Shown piece after piece: positions 10,282 through 18,991 of a stretch of DNA of 30,045 bases. Where the stretch lies: NCBI GenBank assembly GCA_002633005.1, contig NMRA01001290.1:1-30045 (forward strand), in the 5' to 3' direction. Made by a program: the position numbers and the translations under genes. The notes under the pieces were generated by a model. The model was not told where the DNA came from. It was given only the letters and a program-made list of their open reading frames with translations, and did not search any database. The DNA is from Phoronis australis (taxonomy: Eukaryota; Phoronida; Phoronidae). The first letter of the stretch is position 1, and each line of letters starts with the position of its first letter.

Positions 10282-10330
10282 GATTCCAATACGGGCCGGC
10301 TGTCACTAGAGTGTGTCCCGTATTGGAATC
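10282..10330. repeat. hairpin 1 of the array (diverged left flank copy)
   Basis: The arms GATTCCAATACGGG (10282-10295) and CCCGTATTGGAATC (10317-10330) are perfectly complementary. The 21-nt loop differs from that of the core units. Confidence 0.9.
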
Positions 10331-10619
10331 GGCGACATTAGCCCTTTTAAGTTGATGTAAAATGCATAAAAGTTCATGGAAAGGCATTAGTTGGTCATTT
10401 CACATCAGTTTATAAACAAACTGGTCAAAATTTGAAAGTTTTTAATCGCCTAATTAACAAAAAATTCCCGTATTGGAATCGGCTACAATAGGCCGTTAAA
10501 GTTGGTGCAAAATACGTAAAAGTTCATGGAAAGACATTAGATGGACCTTATATACCAATTTATATACTAACTTGTCGAAATTGTTACCTTTGAAAGTTTT
10601 TAATTGCCTAATTAACAAA

Positions 10620-10665
10620 GATTCCAATACGGGCCGGCTGTGACGGCCTGGCCCGTATTGGAATC
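10620..10665. repeat. hairpin 2 of the array
   Basis: The arms GATTCCAATACGGGCC and GGCCCGTATTGGAATC, 16 bp each and perfect, enclose the loop GGCTGTGACGGCCT. Confidence 0.95.
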
Positions 10666-10694
10666 GGCTACAATAGGCCGTTAAAGTTGGTGCA

Positions 10695-10695
10695 N
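10695..10695. other. single N, probable contig join
   Basis: It interrupts a repeat unit after GTTGGTGCA; the sequence after it is foreign to the unit for about 75 bp. Confidence 0.8.
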
Positions 10696-10789
10696 AAACA
10701 GATATACCTCTCGAAACGGAGAAAACTTTCCCTGTTAGAATACACGTGTTGTCTCGGCCATAACCGGAACTAATCGCCTAATTAACAAA

Positions 10790-10835
10790 GATTCCAATAC
10801 GGGCCGGCTGTGACGGCCTGGCCCGTATTGGAATC
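10790..10835. repeat. hairpin 3 of the array
   Basis: The 46-nt inverted repeat is identical to the one at 10620. The preceding about 75 bp, just after the N at 10695, are unrelated to the other units. Confidence 0.95.
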
Positions 10836-10974
10836 GACTACAATAGGCCGTTAAAGTTGGTGCAAAATACGCAAAAGTTCATGGAAAGACAATAGATGGA
10901 CCTTTTATACCAATTTATATACTAACTTGTCGAAATTGTTACCTTTGAAAGTTTTTAATCGCCTAATTAACAAA

Positions 10975-11018
10975 GATTCCAATCCGGCCGGCTGTGACGG
11001 CCTGGCCGTATTGGAATC
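10975..11018. repeat. hairpin 4 of the array, with matched one-base losses in both arms
   Basis: The left arm reads GATTCCAATCCGGCC and the right GGCCGTATTGGAATC. Relative to the other units each arm has lost one base of the GGG/CCC, so pairing length is kept with one mismatch. Confidence 0.9.
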
Positions 11019-11157
11019 GGTTACAATAGGCCGTTAAAGTTGGTGCAAAATACGTAAAAGTTCATGGAAAGACATTAGATGGACCTTTTATACCAATTTA
11101 TATACTAACTTGTCGAAATTGTTACCGTTGAAAGTTTTTAATCGCCTAATTAACAAA

Positions 11158-11203
11158 GATTCCAATACGGGCCGGCTGTGACGGCCTGGCCCGTATTGGA
11201 ATC
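11158..11203. repeat. hairpin 5 of the array
   Basis: The 46-nt inverted repeat is identical in arms and loop to those at 10620 and 10790. Confidence 0.95.
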
Positions 11204-11546
11204 GGCTACAATAGGCCGTTAAAGTTGGTGCAAAATACGTAAAAATTCATGGAAAGACATTAGATGGACCTTTTATACCAATTTATATACTAACTTGTTG
11301 AAATTGTTACCTTTGAAAGTTTTCAATCGCCTAATTAACAAAGATTCCAATACCAACCCGTAAGAGATACCTGGGACGGTGAAGGAGGTCGCCTGAACTG
11401 TCAAAAAAACCAAAACGCCTCTTCCGAATTGTGATCAGACCACGCCACAATGTTCAATATAAAGTGTAGTTTGGTTGAGACAATAATTTCGATATTGGGA
11501 GCTATGCATTCATGTCATTTTGAAGCCGATGTTGTGATCGCCGCGC

Positions 11547-11592
11547 GATTCCAATACGGTCCGCTGTCGACTGTGTGTCCCGTATTGGAATC
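11547..11592. repeat. hairpin 6 of the array (diverged right flank copy)
   Basis: The arms GATTCCAATACGG and CCGTATTGGAATC are kept although the loop and the flanks have diverged from the core units. Confidence 0.88.
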
Positions 11593-11713
11593 GGCGACAG
11601 TAGACCTTTAAAGTTGGTAGAAAATACGTGGAAACTTAAGAGCATATTTTAGCATGATCTGTTTTTATATAGCAATATTCAAATTCGTCGAAAATGTTCT
11701 GGTAGAAGCTAAA

Positions 11714-12015
11714 TTTTATCAATTATTTGCCTTGCACTCCTGCAACTCGGAATAGCCGCCATTTTGAATTTAGCCTCGATCAATCTCGCACAAAGATTGA
11801 GGATTAATAGCTTCACGACGTTGTGGGTGTCCGTTTTATATTAAAAATATGAAAGGAACCCTCCNTTTTAACAATTATTTGCCTTGCACTCCTGCAACTC
11901 GGAATAGCCGCCATTTTGAATTTAGCCTCGATCAATCTCGCCAAAGATTGAGGATTAATAGCCTCACGACGTTGTGGGTGTCCGTTTTATATTAAAAATA
12001 TGAAAGGAAACCTCC
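11714..12015 (+). repeat. 152-bp direct duplication split by a single N
   Basis: Bases 11714-11864 recur almost exactly at 11866-12015, with a few substitutions and a one-base indel (CTCGCACAAAG versus CTCGCCAAAG). The single N sits exactly at the junction. Each copy holds CCGCCATTTTGAATTT, a YY1-type word whose minus strand reads ATGGCGGC. The exact placement of the N suggests two overlapping contig ends that were not merged. Confidence 0.9.
11865..11865. other. single N, probable contig join
   Basis: It lies exactly between two near-identical 150-bp copies. Confidence 0.9.
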
Positions 12016-12021
12016 ATTTTA

Positions 12022-12144
12022 TGAAAACATAGCGAATTATAAAGTTTTGTAGTCAATTTATCGTTTTAAAGCATTATTCCAATACGGGCCGTGCCCGCAT
12101 TGGAATATTCCAATACGGGCCAGATTCCAATACGGGCCGGAACA
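12022..12144 (+). repeat. 123-bp direct repeat, copy 1, with short array-type palindrome
   Basis: It matches 12452-12574 at an offset of 430 bp with one visible difference (GCCCGCATTGG versus GCCCGTATTGG). It contains ATTCCAATACGGGC...GCCCGCATTGGAAT with a 3-nt loop and two further ATTCCAATACGGGCC half arms, the same word as in the 10.3-11.6 kb array. Confidence 0.9.
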
Positions 12145-12450
12145 CGAACGCAACAGCGTTCTACGATCTCGTGACGACCGTGTCCCACTATGGTCTGACC
12201 TTTCAGTAGACACATCGACTGTCTCATGAATAGTAGGGTGATGCTATAATCCTGTTTTCGGAAGGAGTCAAGGTATTTTGCGCCACCTAATAACCATTTT
12301 CACTGTTTTTTGGCATCCGCTTCTCTATCAACCAAACCGCTCTTAAAGATGATTTTAAAAATTGGCATGCATGTACAGTGCTGATCGAATCCAGCTTCCT
12401 ATCGAACGCGGCTAGGCCGCGTCCGGATACGGGTTCCAAACCGCGGTTGG

Positions 12451-12451
12451 N
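12451..12451. other. single N, probable contig join
   Basis: It immediately precedes a second copy of 12022-12144. Confidence 0.9.
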
Positions 12452-12574
12452 TGAAAACATAGCGAATTATAAAGTTTTGTAGTCAATTTATCGTTTTAAA
12501 GCATTATTCCAATACGGGCCGTGCCCGTATTGGAATATTCCAATACGGGCCAGATTCCAATACGGGCCGGAACA
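12452..12574 (+). repeat. 123-bp direct repeat, copy 2, starting right after an N
   Basis: Copy 2 begins at the base after the N at 12451. Its palindrome at 12506-12536 is perfect (14-bp arms, loop CGT). After 12574 the two copies part completely, so different flanks follow the same module. Confidence 0.9.
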
Positions 12575-13175
12575 ACGTTACCACATCAGTTGTCCATATC
12601 CTGTAGTGTTCAGCACCTCACTGGCACCCTGAGTGTCCTGTCGCCACAAAGGAACACGCAGTTAAAATTTAATTTTTCTCAAGAATTCATAACACAGCGG
12701 CTTTTTGACATGTAGCACGTCACGTAAACAAACTGGAATGACTGATGGAAGAAGTGTAAACGTGGTTGCCGGCTTGATCAAGTTTAGTTTCGGGAAAACA
12801 TATCGTCCTGCGGGCCAGTGCCGTCGGTGTCATTCTCTTGAAACTACACTACACTATGAATTACTATAGATTGATTACTGACAACGTGGAGATTATATGC
12901 CTGGTTTATTTGCGGTTACATGTGTATAAAATAGGCAGCGATTGAATCTTACATAGACTCCAGGAAAGGCTTAATATCGTAGTCCGCCTGCATCGAACAG
13001 TCTTCCCTACAGAAAGAAGTATTCATTGAGGGGCACACCCACCAAATGATTGTTCTTATTGTATATTCACCTTCCAAAGCACGCTTATTGTCGCTAGAAC
13101 AAATGTGTGCTTTGGATCAAGCAAACACAGTTTGTCTCTCTATATATGACATCAACACGACTACCTGCACTGGTG
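12575..13175. other. non-coding spacer before copy A
   Basis: No exon or repeat is supported. The plus frames at 12521 and 13046 run into repeat sequence and are not called. Confidence 0.45.
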
Positions 13176-13652
13176 TCAGTGGCTTTATGAACCGATCGTA
13201 TTTTGAGTATTTTTGTCAAAGCGATCAATTCCTAAATGCCCCAAACCCAGTCGTAATCAGTCGACGCAAGTCACATTTGCACAATGCCTCTGCCGTTTGA
13301 GGTCGTGAGGTCCGCATATGATGTGTAAACTTCATGGTGCTTAATAAAGTTAGCTTGGTACATTTGCTAGGAAACTGCTTTTCAAAAATGGCTCATTATT
13401 CGCAGCGACACATATTGCCGAAGGCTGCAGGTATCACTTTCATCAGAACTAAGAGCTCGTCATTTAAATGAAACACATCCGTATCGTATGCTGTACTTTT
13501 GGAATGTCAAAAGTAAACAACATCACAAGAAGCATTCAAATGAGACTAAAAGACAGAGTACTATCGCACACTCAGCCAACTATCTCTAGTGTACGGCAAT
13601 GAAAGGTAGAGTGAACATAAACCCCCTTTCACTCAGGTCATGGTACTGGATC

Positions 13653-13717
13653 CATGTAGTAGACCCTATTTATTTAATTACACGTACATTGTATACATGT
13701 AGTAGACCCTATTTATT
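13653..13717 (+). repeat. 22-bp direct repeat, 43-bp period
   Basis: CATGTAGTAGACCCTATTTA plus TT occurs at 13653 and 13696. It lies in the part of copy A that B lacks. Confidence 0.9.
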
Positions 13718-13854
13718 GTTACGAATTTATAAAAGACGATGTCAGTATTGCCCCACAAATAGACATTGAAAGTAAGGGCGTCAAGTTGTGTCAATGTTAT
13801 TGTTCAATTCACTTCAAGCATACGAGTAGGAGTCGAAGAGAACACACATGAAAA

Positions 13855-13869
13855 CCGCCAGATGGTGCT
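13855..13869 (+). promoter_or_regulatory. CTCF-like motif
   Basis: CCGCCAGATGGTGCT fits the bilaterian CTCF core CCRSYAGRKGGCRSY at 14 of 15 positions. It lies about 430 bp upstream of the copy A promoter candidate. Motif only. Confidence 0.35.
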
Positions 13870-14286
13870 GTTTCAACGTAATCAACATGAAAAGAACCAC
13901 CTTGCTTTTGCACATTTCAAGATAAAGAACATGAATGGTTACAATGATGGTGGACCACATTGATCAGTGTTGCCCTAATTAAATTCAACAATCCTGAACT
14001 AGTCGTTGGTTTCAGAAGAGACTGATTTGGTTTATATAAGAAGTGTTATGTAAATTTGAATTGTCAACCGTTCTTCGGCGAGTTTTTTTCATACGAATGT
14101 TTTTTAAACTATAGAATTTTGTTACGGGTACTCCCTATTGAACTGTTGCTCGATTGAGCTATTTCCTGTATTGATGTTTTTACTGTATACGGAGCTGGAA
14201 AACCCTGAAATAACAATGTAGGACCATGAGTTTCTCGAGTCTTCTTGAAAGCTTTGTGTCTTGTCGAGTCAAGCAAATCCTTCCGT

Positions 14287-14304
14287 CACGTGACAGATAT
14301 ATAG
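14287..14304 (+). promoter_or_regulatory. E-box plus TATA promoter of copy A
   Basis: CACGTG (14287-14292), then ACAGA, then TATATAG (14298-14304). A start site about 30 bp on would fall near 14328-14332, followed by a good donor at 14381. The same order, CACGTGACA then TATATAG, appears at 24799 with 2 bp less spacing, and copy D keeps CACGTGACA at 23144. Copy B has lost it. Factor identity (bHLH family) is inferred from the E-box. Confidence 0.5.
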
Positions 14305-14329
14305 ATATATATTGAAGCAGGTAGGCACT

Positions 14330-14380
14330 CGAACACAGATGTGAGACGGACAGAGAGGGCAAGTCTTTAGATCATTTCAG
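14330..14380 (+). ncRNA. candidate untranslated first exon, copy A
   Basis: The stretch ends TTTAGATCATTTCAG|GTAAGTG, a near-ideal donor (GT at 14381). The start is set by the TATA box about 30 bp upstream. The only ATG is followed at once by TGA, so it would be 5' leader. The first part of the intron (TTTTTATGTA) is kept in A, B and D. In B the last exon base is A instead of G, weakening the donor. Confidence 0.42.
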
Positions 14381-16439
14381 GTAAGTGATTTTTATGTAAA
14401 ATTGGTCTTTATGAAAAAAGATGGTTTGTGGGCTGTGAATAAGTGAAACAAGTTTAAATATATGTGTCAATTGATTGAAGTTGCATTTTAGTTCAATGAA
14501 TCGACCTACAATGAGCGAGTAATAAAATCTGTGCCCATAAGATCAGCACAAAAATACGTCGCAGATTAGAGACGCAGAATTTAAACTCAAAATGCACACT
14601 ATCACCATAAAGATCGGTATGTAATTCTTTAGCTGTTATCGACTGCTACGTACATGTATCAACGTCCACATAAATGGGGGAGGTTCTGGGCATTCAGAAT
14701 GTTACCCAATTTCATTATGACCAATGGAAAACAAGGTTCAAAAATCAATGACCACGAATAGATGACATAACTATACTGGAGGAATCAGTTCCTAAACAAC
14801 GTTTTGGCGGTTTCACAAATTCCAGGAAATGAAAACCATTTACACCCAGGGTCAAGAATAGTCTCTCGCTCTGAACGGTGTGCAAAGGAATGAACCTTGT
14901 TGCATCCATGATGAGTCTTTTTAGGCCCAAGTCTATTCGTCCCAGAATAAGTCTAGGTGGCCCAGGATCAGTCTTTTGAAGCCACTAAAGGTAGAACGGA
15001 AAACACGTAGTCATAAAACATTACTTTATAAAACATCTATAGACATGCGTAACAGTGGCAGAAGTTATCACATAACAAAAGATATCCGTAGTTTCACACC
15101 GCCGGAGTAAGGATTTGTTTCTTTGGGTACTTTGATTCCCATAAGCGAGGCTTAAAATTAATTCGGCTTTGAACGTGTACTGACCAGTGATTCATTACCA
15201 TGATTTTTATACCAGTTTGGTGATGGGTAAAACAGTTTAAAAACAAAGTACATCATATCAAGACCAGTATGCAACATACTATGTACAAACGTGTCGCAAG
15301 TTGACTCAACGACTGTTTGAGTCCTCAGTGGACTCCACATTTCAAGCCGTCATCTGAGCTCGAGTCTATGGTAGGCTCAGTGCGATTCGTTGGATACATT
15401 ACATGTCTAATCGGTGGCTAAATCAATTATGATACTACTGGGAAAACCCCATGAGTTCAACAAGCGTTGTAAACACAGACAGTGTAGCGAGAGTCACATA
15501 GAGTCATGTATAAAAGTAATCAGGTTCACTTTTCTTTCTGGTCAGTTTCATCAGCTCTAGTACATGTACTTTCACAGTAAAAATGAGATTTAGATTAATT
15601 TCAGCAGATCAAGGGTAAATTGGATCAATGCGCAACCTTAAAATTACGAATAAACTGTTACTTGGGCATATGGCAGTTGCTTTTAATCAGAGGTTATGAT
15701 TTATTAAGTTTGATGACGCAACTTATCAAAATCACAAACGATGACTTGAAAATCATTTGCAGTGGTCACGTGGTCCTCCGGGTAGTGTGCTTGTGATAAG
15801 ACTGATTGTTTCAAAGTGTCTCATACATGTATACGGAGTAAAACCCAGTTTACACGAGCATAAATATCATCGTGTCACAACTTGCGAGAATCAGTCTGAA
15901 TATAACACTTGCGGATACATGTATTTTGGCGAGATGTAAGATTTCGGGAATACGGCCGAGGCTATTCGTACATAAGCAAGCCTTTTCAAATAGTGTTTGG
16001 TCAATTTCCAATGACTTGTCGACAAGTTTGTATTAAAATCTGCTCATTTCAGTAATACATGTTCGTCATTACACAAAAACAAAGTAGACTATCCCTCGCC
16101 CTTGAGGCAATTGTAATCACCTGTACATGTAACTGTGTCATGACGGCGTTCTGTCGTTCAGTAACTTTTTCAGACGTGAGGGGTTCTGAAAGTGCGATAA
16201 CATCTGGCTTCATTGTTAACTGCCAGGGACAGTCTTATATCCCGTAAGACAACAAGCAGGTAAATTATCTCCCAGGCTTCAAAGGTTAACTGAAACCTGG
16301 CAGAATGGATGGTCTTAACTTCTGTTGTAGTTGGGCGATTTTGGTTATTCATAAACTTAACATGATCAATATTTGACAAGGAATTCCGAAATTTTATTGG
16401 TTTATGTTCATATATGTTATAACTTAATTTTCATTTTAG

Positions 16440-16550
16440 TAGCCCAGCCCAGTCAGACTAGATGCGGTCTGATCGGAGATTAGAGCAATTATCGAACAAA
16501 AGAGAGCCGGCCCTCCAACCATAAATGCCAGAATGGAGTTAATCAGTCGT
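16440..16550 (+). CDS. candidate second exon with short frames, copy A
   Basis: The acceptor TTAATTTTCATTTTAG| and the donor CAGTCGT|GTAAGA bound 111 nt, and both sites are intact in copies A, B (21210-21320) and C (22519-22629). The first frame inside is MRSDRRLEQLSNKREPALQP then stop; the one C-specific change inside it (CGG to CGA) is synonymous. A second start gives MELISR in phase 0 up to the donor. It could be a leader exon with an upstream frame and a start, or untranslated. The minus-strand frame over it is treated as a shadow. Confidence 0.3.
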
Positions 16551-16750
16551 GTAAGACCTAAGCATATGATACTAGTTTTTAAGCCTAGATGATATAATAT
16601 GTTAAAATAGTTTGACGACACAATTTAACGAAATGGCAAAGTTGAATGAATTAATCCCTTGTTGTGAATACGTCAATCTCTTTGTTATTAGTCTGTATCA
16701 GAGCTGGTGCAGAATACGACAGACTCCTAGATTAGTAAAGATGACTTTTC

Positions 16751-16751
16751 N
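16751..16751. other. single N, probable contig join
   Basis: Copy A stops here in mid-unit (GACTTTTC), whereas copies B and C continue with AAACACCCC. Confidence 0.92.
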
Positions 16752-16758
16752 GATGGTT

Positions 16759-16898
16759 TTGTTATACCTATTGTATTGCTACCTGAAGCTCACCTCTCTA
16801 CTTACTATAGTTATAAAAAAGCGGACTGTTGTTATACCTATTGTATTGCTACTTGAAGCTAACCTGTCTACTTACTATAGTTATAAAAAAGCGGACTC
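16759..16898 (+). repeat. two tandem 70-bp units
   Basis: TGTTATACCTATTGTATTGC through AAAAAAGCGGACT occurs twice at a 70-bp period with three or four differences. It inflates the plus frame 16612-17007, which also crosses an N and is not a gene. Confidence 0.93.
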
Positions 16899-17142
16899 TG
16901 TTGTTTTTGATTTCATGACTTGTATGTATACTTTTCTTGATCTGAAATGGTATTTCAAATATTTGTTTGGTTTAACACACTTGGGATTTTTAAAGCCCTT
17001 TGATTAAAAAATATGCTGAAAATCAGAGGATGAGTCTTTAGCCAGGCTGTTTGTTAAAAATCTGGGTGTGGACAAGTAGACAGTTGTAGGTAGTTAACAT
17101 GTGTAGATACCTTAAATGTATTTTTGTACTCATTCATTTCAG

Positions 17143-17166
17143 AAAGTTGTTGACTTGCATGAGAAA
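17143..17166 (+). CDS. candidate 24-nt micro-exon
   Basis: TTTTTGTACTCATTCATTTCAG| precedes AAAGTTGTTGACTTGCATGAGAAA, which is followed by |GTAAGTC, so strong splice signals bound 24 nt (KVVDLHEK in phase 0). It would join in frame to MELISR of the 16440 exon. The N at 16751 lies between them, so their linkage is not certain. Read through instead of spliced, the frame stays open to 17394 (VSQVGMPKSLHPAVHIVPV...), a GC-richer stretch without a known domain. Confidence 0.25.
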
Positions 17167-17366
17167 GTAAGTCAAGTGGGGATGCCGAAAAGTCTGCACC
17201 CAGCGGTCCATATTGTGCCCGTGACTGTAGAGGGAATTGTCAGTGGTGCTGTCGGATTAGGCAGTGCGCCATTAACTTCAGCATCTTTGGTGCTACTATC
17301 AGAGACCCTAGATAGGGAGACAGTCCACCTAGCGAAATCCCATCGGACGGCCACTGGTGGACATTG

Positions 17367-17406
17367 TTGTTTCATGGACTGTAGACACCTCTAGCGAGTG
17401 TGCGTG
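17367..17406 (+). repeat. short dispersed repeat, copy 1
   Basis: TTGTTTCATGGACTGTAGAC then ACCTCTAGCGAGTGTGCGTG matches the reverse complement of 21780-21817 at most positions. Confidence 0.55.
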
Positions 17407-17409
17407 CAA

Positions 17410-18270
17410 TAAACAAATGTGGCAAGATATCAGGGCTCCCGTCAGTAAAAAAAGCAACGGTGCTTTTTGCACTGCCTACGGCTGCAGCAACAGTTAATTG
17501 AAAATTCGTGACTCATGCTTTTTTGCTTCCTCAATGATTAAGGTAGGTGATGTTCATGATTGAAACAGAGGATATTTCTGCGTGAATCTCTTGCCAGTCA
17601 TTCAGTGATGGACTGGGTGTCTTTACTGTTTCCTGCATTTGATTGCTGATATAGAAAATTGTCATAAATTGTTTGCATGATTTTGGAAACTACTGATTAG
17701 TTTATTCTATGCCCATTGATGTTTCTAATTGCTTTTTTCATTTTGTTCTGCAGTCTTAATACATTCAGATCTAAAAGATAATTATATTTACTATTATTTA
17801 CTAATTTTATTATTGTTTTTTTATCATATATTTGTTACTCTTGATTATTTATTATTTCTTATTTGCTATTACTTATTTAAATTATTTCTTGTGATCCCAT
17901 ACAGTCAACATCCTGGCTGTCGTTGATCAATTATCTGTATAATATGATCATGATATGTACTTCAGTGCATAATAACTATTATGTTTAAGGTTTGGTAACC
18001 TACTTGATTATTTGCCATAGGAAGTGGTGAAGGAAGTGTTCTTTTAAAGGCACATTTAGCCATACACCTGTGGACACTTCGGTGGTATGTGTATTACCTT
18101 GGAAACTTGTTAAACTTCAGTGACTATGTTGTTTGTTTATATTTTTGTTTTGACATGGGTTTTAAAACATCAAGTCAAGAAATAAGGCGTCGTTATGTTA
18201 TTTACTATGAAGTTGGCCTGCCAACGCAGGCTGAATATGCCTTTAACTAACTGCTGATAGTTGATTTAAA
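17410..18270. other. AT-rich spacer
   Basis: No exon is supported. T-rich low complexity lies at 17725-17890. A possible acceptor/donor pair at 17520-17545 is too weak to call. Confidence 0.45.
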
Positions 18271-18405
18271 AATGTGAGTGATTTATGAGAGTTGGAAAGC
18301 ATAGTAAAAAATATCCAAAATGGATTCCATATTCAATAGGCATCTTGGCTGTTTTATGGGAGCATACGAGGCAGGTTTACTGGGCTTCAGGAAGGAATTC
18401 CATCT

Positions 18406-18584
18406 CTTGCAGGTTTGGAACCCGTACCCCGGCCTCTTGCCTCCAGTTTCATTCACCACAACCCACCCAAATGCGCTACCCATTTCAGATACCATCGGGC
18501 ACGGACGCTTGGGGTCCAGTGAATCAGTCCCAAGTAGCGACTCCACTGTTGCCTAAAACTACTACGTTTTTGGGAGTTTTCTAC
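18406..18584. other. GC-richer fragment before an N, possible truncated exon or element
   Basis: CATCTCTTGCAG is acceptor-like. The following GC-rich bases are open for a while on both strands (plus 18320-18556, minus 18546-18283, the latter with TCKRWNSFLKPSKPASYAPI). I could not identify a domain, and the N at 18585 cuts the sequence. Confidence 0.25.
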
Positions 18585-18585
18585 N
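18585..18585. other. single N, probable contig join
   Basis: It separates the fragment above from a CpG-rich candidate exon. Confidence 0.8.
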
Positions 18586-18705
18586 ATTCACGTCGGTTTT
18601 CCTAGATGGCCGTCTGAGTTTGACCAGCTCGTCGAGCCGTGATTTGTGAGAGGCTGAGCCGATCGACTACGTCGGGCTCGGTACCTGGACCTGGTGAAGA
18701 AAAAC
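18586..18705 (+). ncRNA. candidate untranslated CpG-rich exon
   Basis: About 120 bp after the N are GC- and CpG-rich (GTCGAGCCGTG, GCCGATCGACTACGTCGGGC) and end in GAAGAAAAAC|GTAAGTAT, a strong donor, after which the base composition drops back to AT-rich. All three plus frames contain stops, so a 5' leader exon is likelier than coding. Its true 5' end is lost at the N. Confidence 0.38.
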
Positions 18706-18991
18706 GTAAGTATTTTTTGTCATCCCTTGTGCTCGCATGATGCTGTTGGCTGCATACATGTAGATAAAGTATACCGTGTTTGCCTGGGATTTTGTGTTCA
18801 TGAAATTACAGACTATGTACTTGTACCACATTTAAAGTCAGAGAAACATTGTTACTTAGTGAAACATAAACGTCTGGACGAATATACCATGGTGCCTTCA
18901 ATGTTGTGTTTGTTCTTTGTAAAGTAGATTTACTGTAACAAGTCCGATGTTGTCGGATTGAATTGGTATTACGGGATTTTCAATGCCAGTG

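Larger units (their letters stand above)
10141..11640. repeat. satellite-like array of hairpin-bearing units
   Basis: Core units begin at hairpins 10620, 10790, 10975 and 11158 and end with a half arm at 11343, giving periods of 185, 183 and 185 bp where no N intervenes. Between hairpins each unit carries AGGCCGTTAAAGTTGGTGCA, AAAAGTTCATGGAAAGACAT and TCGCCTAATTAACAAAGATT. An extra copy near 10467 has only the right arm. The array is bracketed by two related flanks in the same orientation (10141-10281 and 11400-11546, sharing GAATTRTGATCAGACCA and TTTGGTTGA), each ending in its own hairpin. The 185-bp period is close to a nucleosome repeat, as in many satellites. No protein is encoded. Confidence 0.85.
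13176..16750 (+). repeat. large duplicated block, copy A (with promoter)
   Basis: It shares 13176-13283 and 14334-16750 with copy B at 18992-21520. The last about 1.29 kb (from about 15460) shows no difference that I could find, while 14341-15455 differs by scattered substitutions and small indels, roughly 3 percent. Bases 13284-14333 are present here and absent from B. It stops exactly at the N at 16751. Short frames inside that recur in B and C are shared because the DNA is duplicated, not because they are proteins. Confidence 0.93.

Noticed and set aside
10282-11592. CRISPR array or phage attachment sites, because of regular palindromic repeats
   Set aside because: Unit length is about 185 bp with conserved, not variable, spacers; the DNA is eukaryotic in character.
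11740-11960. Minus-strand starts ATGGCGGCTATTCC in both duplicated copies as first exons
   Set aside because: The frame stops after 17 codons and has no usable donor; retained only as YY1-type words.
16436-16621. Minus-strand 61-codon frame (ends SSLTGLGY) present in three copies
   Set aside because: It overlaps the candidate plus-strand exon with better splice signals; a C-copy change is non-synonymous on this strand but synonymous on the plus frame.
16612-17007. 131-codon plus-strand frame
   Set aside because: It crosses the N at 16751 and is extended by a 70-bp tandem duplication.
18283-18605. Overlapping plus and minus frames just before the N at 18585 as a gene
   Set aside because: Open on both strands over the same GC-rich bases with no domain; could be an exon fragment or an element, not decidable.
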